A stretch of 17,536 bases of DNA from Bacillota bacterium. GTDB taxonomy: Bacteria; Bacillota; UBA4882; UBA8346. The DNA is taken from the NCBI GenBank assembly GCA_023402395.1, contig JAEYGI010000013.1:1-17536 (forward strand), written 5' to 3'. The position numbers were made by a program, and so were the translations under genes. Under the pieces are notes generated by a model that worked only from the letters and a program-made list of their open reading frames with translations, did no database searches and was not told the origin of the DNA. Shown here in pieces: positions 14,299-17,536 of the stretch; the first letter of the stretch is position 1, and every line of letters begins with the position of its first letter.

Positions 14299-15189
14299 CT
14301 ATTTCCAGGAAAAACGGGTCTCCCGGCCTTTAAGCTTATTATTGACCATTCCCCGGACTATATCGCTTAAAAAGCCCGGCGTGTTTTTTAACCGCAGATC
14401 AGTAAGGCCCTCCATCCGGATGATCCCCGCCAATTGCCAAGGATCGACCTGGACGAAGGCCCTCGCTTCGGCCTGCCCTTCGTAAGGCAGGGTAAGCAAG
14501 GCCCGGTGGTTTCCTTTCACGGAGAGCCGGACTTCAAAATAGCCCGGTTCCGGCAACATCGTCAGACTGTTCACCTGAGTCAGGGTGAACGAGGTATCCC
14601 CATTGGAGCCGCTGAGCGGCATTTGTTGATTCAAGGCTACCATCAGCAAAGCACCGAAGTTGTCCCTGGTCATCGCCTCGCTGGTTTCCGGCGCCGGAGC
14701 CTTCCCCTGCCAGAATTCCTTCCCGGCGAATCCTTTGTCCAGGCCAAACCGGGCCGCTTCGGCCAGCATCGAGCCGGTATGCTCCAGTTTTAGCCCGTCG
14801 ATCTTCAGCAGTTTGACGCCAAGCCGCTGTTCGGCCGGTGCGATCAGTCCCGTCCCGGTCAGGTAGACTTCGCCGGAGTCCTTGAAACTGAAGAATTTAT
14901 CGTAGTCGGCGGTAAAGGCGCACCCCAAACTGAACTGGGCTTTCTCCCAATCCATTTTGAAGCGGAGCAACCGGGTAATGGTCAGCTTCAGACCATCGTT
15001 CTCCATGGTATACGGGATCAATTTCGCCTCGACCGTCCGCTGTAGCAGCAACGCCGCCTGGTCCTGATCGAACGGAACGAGCCGGAGCTCATCGTCAGCC
15101 AGGGCCAAGCCGGACCAGATCATTGCGCACAGCAGGATGCCAAAGAGTATCTTCCCAAAGCGGCGGATCGATTGGGATTTCCGCTTCAT
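14299..15189 (-). CDS. Secreted protein of unknown function, possibly lipid-binding
   Basis: The 296-residue protein begins with a signal peptide (about residues 1-31, MKRKSQSIRRFGKILFGILL then a stretch ending ALADDE). The rest is soluble-looking, with alternating beta-rich segments and no membrane span. I do not recognise the family firmly. The pattern of repeated strands such as LKLTITRLLRFKM, EVYLTGTGLI and FEVRLSVKGNHRALLTLPYEG resembles LmeA/DUF2993- or YceB-type lipid-binding tubular proteins, but this is a guess. It is the first gene before the GT9 gene, so an envelope role is plausible. ATG 15189 has GAGG nine bases upstream. The gap before it contains the nested palindrome. Confidence 0.75.
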   Translation of the reverse strand: MKRKSQSIRRFGKILFGILLCAMIWSGLALADDELRLVPFDQDQAALLLQRTVEAKLIPYTMENDGLKLTITRLLRFKMDWEKAQFSLGCAFTADYDKFFSFKDSGEVYLTGTGLIAPAEQRLGVKLLKIDGLKLEHTGSMLAEAARFGLDKGFAGKEFWQGKAPAPETSEAMTRDNFGALLMVALNQQMPLSGSNGDTSFTLTQVNSLTMLPEPGYFEVRLSVKGNHRALLTLPYEGQAEARAFVQVDPWQLAGIIRMEGLTDLRLKNTPGFLSDIVRGMVNNKLKGRETRFSWK

Positions 15190-15208
15190 CGCCGAACGCC
15201 TCGCTTTC

Positions 15209-15311
15209 TTTATTATATAAGTTGAAGTAAATTCCGATTTGATTTCATTTGCATTCGGCTTTAAGAATGCAAATTTTATATTTAGAAATTTACTTGATCC
15301 TATATAAGAAA
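15209..15311. repeat. Nested AT-rich palindrome, about 100 bp
   Basis: Inner arms ATTTGCATTC (15247-15256) and GAATGCAAAT (15265-15274) are perfect with an 8-base centre. Outer arms AAGTAAATT (15225-15233) and AATTTACTT (15287-15295) are also perfect, and TATATA occurs at both flanks (15215-15219 region and 15301-15306). The two halves, each about 47 bases, read alike over most of their length. It lies between the ogt stop and the secreted-protein start, within a GC-rich genome. It contains TATAAT on the minus strand (15217-15212). Origin unknown: MITE-like element or complex operator. Confidence 0.7.
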
Positions 15312-15336
15312 TATCCCGCGGAATTTCAAGTCAATC

Positions 15337-15861
15337 CTACGATAAATTCGCGCCGGAGTCCGGCTTTTCCTGCCGGAAACCCCGTTCCATCCGGAGCAGA
15401 TAATCTTTCATCCCCAGATACCCTTTTCCGGCAAAGCCGGTAAGCGCCCCGTCCTTTCCGATCACCCGGTGGCAGGGGATGAAGATCGGCAGCGGATTGC
15501 GGCGGTTAGCCTGCCCGACGGCGCGGCAGCCGCCCGGGCAGCCGATGAGTTGGGCCATCTCGGCGTAACTCCGGGTCGTGCCGAAGGGGATCCGCCGCAG
15601 CTCGGCCCAGACTTTCCTGGAGAACTCCGGCCCCGCGACGACCAGCGGAACGTCGAACTCCCGCCGTTCGCCGCGAAAGTACTCATCCAACTGCCCGATG
15701 GCCGCCGCACAACCATCCGGATCTCGGCGCAGCCCCGGGAAATCCTTCAAACATTCTTCCCAATGCTCCGGCGTGAGAACCACCCGGAGCACTCCGTCGG
15801 AATTGGCGATCAGGCGGATCGGCCCGATTGGCGCCGGATACGTGTCATAAATTACTTCCAT
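15337..15861 (-). CDS. ogt: Methylated-DNA--protein-cysteine methyltransferase
   Basis: The protein repairs O6-alkylguanine by moving the alkyl group to its own cysteine. The active site IPCHRVIG (Cys130) is preceded by the DNA-binding helix-turn-helix AELRRIPFGTTRSYAEMAQLIG and the arginine-finger helix CRAVGQANRRNPLPIF. The C-terminal segment LTGFAGKGYLGMKDYLLRME is usual. At 174 residues it fits the Ogt/MGMT family without an Ada domain. ATG 15861 has AAGGAG about eight bases upstream. It is apparently transcribed alone; no promoter was clearly identified and no terminator was recognised before the palindrome downstream. Confidence 0.93.
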   Translation of the reverse strand: MEVIYDTYPAPIGPIRLIANSDGVLRVVLTPEHWEECLKDFPGLRRDPDGCAAAIGQLDEYFRGERREFDVPLVVAGPEFSRKVWAELRRIPFGTTRSYAEMAQLIGCPGGCRAVGQANRRNPLPIFIPCHRVIGKDGALTGFAGKGYLGMKDYLLRMERGFRQEKPDSGANLS

Positions 15862-16054
15862 GAGGCTCTCCTTAGAATCTTACGAATGTTGTATCGTTAT
15901 GGGTCAGTGCCGGTTCCCATGTCGCAATTCTTGATTCTGCTTTGGCCGGATGCTGGTTCTTTTGACGGATGAGGCGGCCTGATTGTTCCGGAGCCTTCCA
16001 GCCTGATCACACCGGTGAAAATCCTCTAATAATTTCGTCCCGGGTCGCTTTCCT

Positions 16055-16345
16055 CCTGCCTGGTTGGCAAAGATCGAATAAATGTTTCGATCCGGTTGGC
16101 GACCGGCCGAATGTTTCTGCGGCGGGTTCTCTTGCCACTGCGGTTAAGTGAGTTGCCAATGTGGATAAGCAAACCGCCAATTTCCAATTGGTGGATGCCA
16201 ATCCTCCAAAGTCACTTGCCAATGTTCCATTGTCAGCTCGCCCGTGTCGATTGTTACTTGGTTTTGTCCGAGAGGCATCCGGCAATTTCCAATTGGTGGA
16301 TCCCAATTCGATTTTGCCATCTGTCAATGTGGAAAGGCATCCTGA
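16055..16345. repeat. Degenerate TTGCCAAT / CCAATTTCCAATTGG repeat field
   Basis: The gene-free stretch 15862-16390 holds these repeats; nothing else was recognised in it. CAATTTCCAATTGGTGGAT occurs at 16178 and again at 16283, exactly 105 bases apart. GCCAATGT occurs at 16155 and 16218 (63 apart), with a variant GTCAATGT at 16323, 105 after the second. Looser copies of TTGGC or TTGCC occur at about 16061, 16097, 16135 and 16315. Spacings of 63 and 105 are multiples of three, so several frames stay open across the field, but with no ribosome binding site or recognisable protein. Confidence 0.7.
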
Positions 16346-16390
16346 CAACGCGGCTCATCCGGTTCACCAGGGATAAGCGCGGGGCATCAA

Positions 16391-16659
16391 ATGGAAAATA
16401 ACAGGTTCTTCAATCCCACGGAGTGTACCCCGGAAGTTTCGGCGATTTCCTGGTCGCCGTGGATCTAGAGGTCACCGTCAAGGACCATCGGATCGCCGGC
16501 ATCACCATTAAAAAGCAACTCTGCGGCAAAGGCTACGAGGCCCATGACATGATCGGCCGGATCATCCGGGCTCAATCGGCCCGGGTCGATGCGGTGGCCG
16601 GCGCCAGCGGCAGCAGCAAATGCATCATGATCGCGGTTGACCGGGCCTTGCGAAAGTAA
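16391..16659 (+). pseudogene. FMN-binding domain protein, apparently frameshifted near its start
   Basis: The frame ending at 16659 encodes an FMN_bind-type domain: GVYPGSFGDFLVAVDLEVTV, KDHRIAGITIKK, RIIRAQSARVDAVAGASGSS and a final AVDRALRK. Such domains bind FMN, often covalently through a Thr in an SGAT motif; here the equivalent reads AGAS, so Ser replaces Thr. In that frame only GTG 16423 could start, it has no proper ribosome binding site, and a stop lies at 16399. ATG 16391, with GGGG six bases upstream, is in another frame and reads MENNRFFNPT before running to an early stop. A single indel between about 16410 and 16422 would join them into a normal short protein. Truncation is the alternative. 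Confidence 0.6.
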
Positions 16660-16691
16660 CTGTGACATTGCGTTTAAAACCCGGACAATAT

Positions 16692-16730
16692 GTGAAACAA
16701 ACCCCGGATAGCCGCCGGGGTTTGTTTCAC
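16692..16730. terminator. Bidirectional intrinsic terminator
   Basis: GTGAAACAAACCCCGG (16692-16707) and its exact reverse complement (16715-16730) form a 16-bp stem with a 7-base loop. The T-rich part TTTGTTT lies within the distal stem on both strands, giving stops in both directions. It sits between the FMN-binding gene (plus) and ribH (minus), which converge. Confidence 0.8.
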
Positions 16731-16776
16731 CATGTGATCGATCCAATTCACGCGCCCGGAAAACCCCGGCCGTGAC

Positions 16777-17238
16777 TCAAAGCTTTCCGTTCAGATCGGC
16801 CATTTCCAAGGCGGTCATGGCTGCGTCCCAGCCCTTGTTCCCGGCCTTAGTGCCGGCCCGCTCGATGGCCTGCTCGATATTGTCGGTGGTAATGACGCCG
16901 AAGATCACCGGCACTCCCGTTTCCAGGCCCACTGCGGCCACTCCTTTGGAGACTTCGGCCGCCACGTAGTCAAAGTGCGGCGTCGAACCCCGGATCACCG
17001 CGCCCAGGCAGATCACTGCGTCGTAATCCCCGGACTGGGCCGCTTTCTTGGCCACCAGCGGGATCTCATAGGCGCCCGGCACCCAGATCACCGTAATCTT
17101 CTCGTCGGCGATGCCGTGCCGTTTCAGAGCGTCCTCCGCCCCCTCCAGCAGCCGTCCGGTGATAAAATTGTTGAACCGGCTGATGACGATGGCGATCCGG
17201 AAATCGCGACCGCCCAAATGTCCTTCGATGACATGCAT
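16777..17238 (-). CDS. ribH: 6,7-dimethyl-8-ribityllumazine synthase
   Basis: The enzyme condenses the ribityl pyrimidine with dihydroxybutanone phosphate in the penultimate step of riboflavin synthesis and forms large oligomers. Key motifs are present: ISRFNNFITGRLLEGA (residues 19-34), VPGAYEIP (53-60), LGAVIRGSTPHFDYV (78-92, with the catalytic His88) and GVITTDNIEQAIERAG. The 153 residues are full length. ATG 17238 is preceded by AAGGAGG about ten bases upstream. The other rib genes are not in the window on the right, and no FMN riboswitch motif was found in the 298 bases before it, so control is unclear. Confidence 0.95.
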   Translation of the reverse strand: MHVIEGHLGGRDFRIAIVISRFNNFITGRLLEGAEDALKRHGIADEKITVIWVPGAYEIPLVAKKAAQSGDYDAVICLGAVIRGSTPHFDYVAAEVSKGVAAVGLETGVPVIFGVITTDNIEQAIERAGTKAGNKGWDAAMTALEMADLNGKL

Positions 17239-17399
17239 GCGATCAATGCCTCCTTTTTTGATAAAAGAATTATCTGAGTATCGAGTCTCTCAGCAAAATT
17301 TTGTTTTAAACCGTATAAGTAGGGACTCCCATCTTCAGTCACTTCGTAACTGTCCGGCGCTTCGGCCCAAACGGCGCCGGGATGAGTCTTGCCGGATTG

Positions 17400-17418
17400 G
17401 TTGAACTTACAGTTCAAC
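17400..17418. promoter_or_regulatory. Short perfect palindrome upstream of ribH
   Basis: GTTGAACT (17400-17407) and AGTTCAAC (17411-17418) are perfect 8-bp arms with a TAC spacer. It lies about 165 bases before the ribH start and 12 bases from the GA-rich element. An operator is possible, but no promoter was clearly recognised nearby. Confidence 0.4.
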
Positions 17419-17430
17419 ATACGCGTCGTC

Positions 17431-17531
17431 AAAAGCGAGGAGTTCTAGGCGCGACCGAGCGAGAACCGGAGCCGTACTCAATGTACGGTGAGGATCGCAG
17501 CGACCGAGCAACGACGAAATCCGACGCTTTT
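17431..17531 (+). other. GA-rich structured element, candidate RNA or dispersed repeat
   Basis: A 7-bp outer stem AAAAGCG (17431-17437) / CGCTTTT (17525-17531) encloses about 87 bases. GGA/TCC (17439-17441, 17520-17522) continues it across an A/GA internal loop. At the tip CCGTAC (17472-17477) pairs with GTACGG (17483-17488), below which GGAG faces TGA, then CC/GG and GCGA/TCGC. GCGACCGAGC is repeated exactly at 17451 and 17500. The GA-facing-GA loops are kink-turn-like when read on the plus strand. No protein is apparent. It may extend past the window end at 17536. The class is unknown to me. Confidence 0.5.
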
Positions 17532-17536
17532 CACGG

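Noticed and set aside
16007..16348. A 113-codon open frame on the minus strand across the repeat field, with STNWKL twice
   Set aside because: The repeated residues simply reflect the DNA repeats, which are multiples of three. No ribosome binding site or known domain is present, and the opposite strand is equally open.
17239..17430. Possible FMN riboswitch before ribH
   Set aside because: None of the conserved aptamer blocks are found on the minus strand in this gap.
17124..17432. A minus-strand open frame upstream of and overlapping ribH
   Set aside because: It overlaps ribH by more than 100 bases in another frame, has no ribosome binding site, and its first codons lie in the 17400-17418 palindrome. 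The part before ribH could be a gene remnant, but I cannot place it.
17451..17509. The two GCGACCGAGC copies as a short CRISPR-like array
   Set aside because: There are only two 10-base copies inside a folded element; no regular repeat-spacer pattern and no cas gene.

Overview
The window is about 17.5 kb of GC-rich bacterial chromosome. A lower-GC insertion sequence lies at the left edge, starting at or very near base 1. Strong Shine-Dalgarno sites, many classical intrinsic terminators, a terminator-coupled TPP riboswitch, a DUF438/hemerythrin/PAS protein and iron-sulfur proteins suggest an anaerobic Firmicutes-like organism. A family 9 (heptosyltransferase-type) glycosyltransferase next to a secreted protein suggests an LPS-like outer layer. 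A diderm Firmicute is therefore my best guess; the species cannot be named from this window.

Layout. 1-1245: a complete IS3-family element (orfA, orfB in the -1 frame, terminal inverted repeats, slippery heptamer), followed by hairpins. 1409-3400, minus strand: glpX (class II fructose-1,6-bisphosphatase) then sfsA, with a promoter, a structured leader and a terminator. 3481-4755, minus: a DUF190 plus four-CBS regulatory protein. 4922-7100, minus: an NapH-like membrane polyferredoxin, then a DUF438-hemerythrin-PAS protein, with a good promoter whose start site is covered by a CsoR/CstR-like palindrome. 7137-8554, minus: a ferredoxin-fused aldo/keto reductase and a DUF1294 membrane protein. 8773-10289, plus: a sugar phosphate isomerase/epimerase-like protein and uridine kinase, behind a 21-bp Fur-like dyad. 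10338-13135, minus: a TPP-riboswitch-controlled ThiX-ThiY-ThiZ type ABC importer for a thiamin pyrimidine precursor. 13192-15189, minus: a secreted protein followed by the glycosyltransferase. 15209-15311: an AT-rich nested palindrome of about 100 bp. 15337-15861, minus: O6-alkylguanine-DNA alkyltransferase. 15862-16390: no gene, but a degenerate repeat field. 16391-16659, plus: a small FMN-binding-domain gene that looks frameshifted. 16777-17238, minus: ribH. 17400-17536: a short palindrome and a GA-rich structured element running to the window edge.

Most genes are housekeeping or metabolic: gluconeogenesis, riboflavin synthesis, thiamin salvage, nucleotide salvage and DNA repair. The parts that known families do not explain are the intergenic structures: the GA-rich element at the right end, the nested palindrome at 15.2 kb, the repeat field at 16.2 kb, the glpX leader, and the operator-like dyads before the polyferredoxin and isomerase genes. 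I did not find a clear new multi-gene system. The best functional lead is the polyferredoxin/DUF438 pair with its operator.
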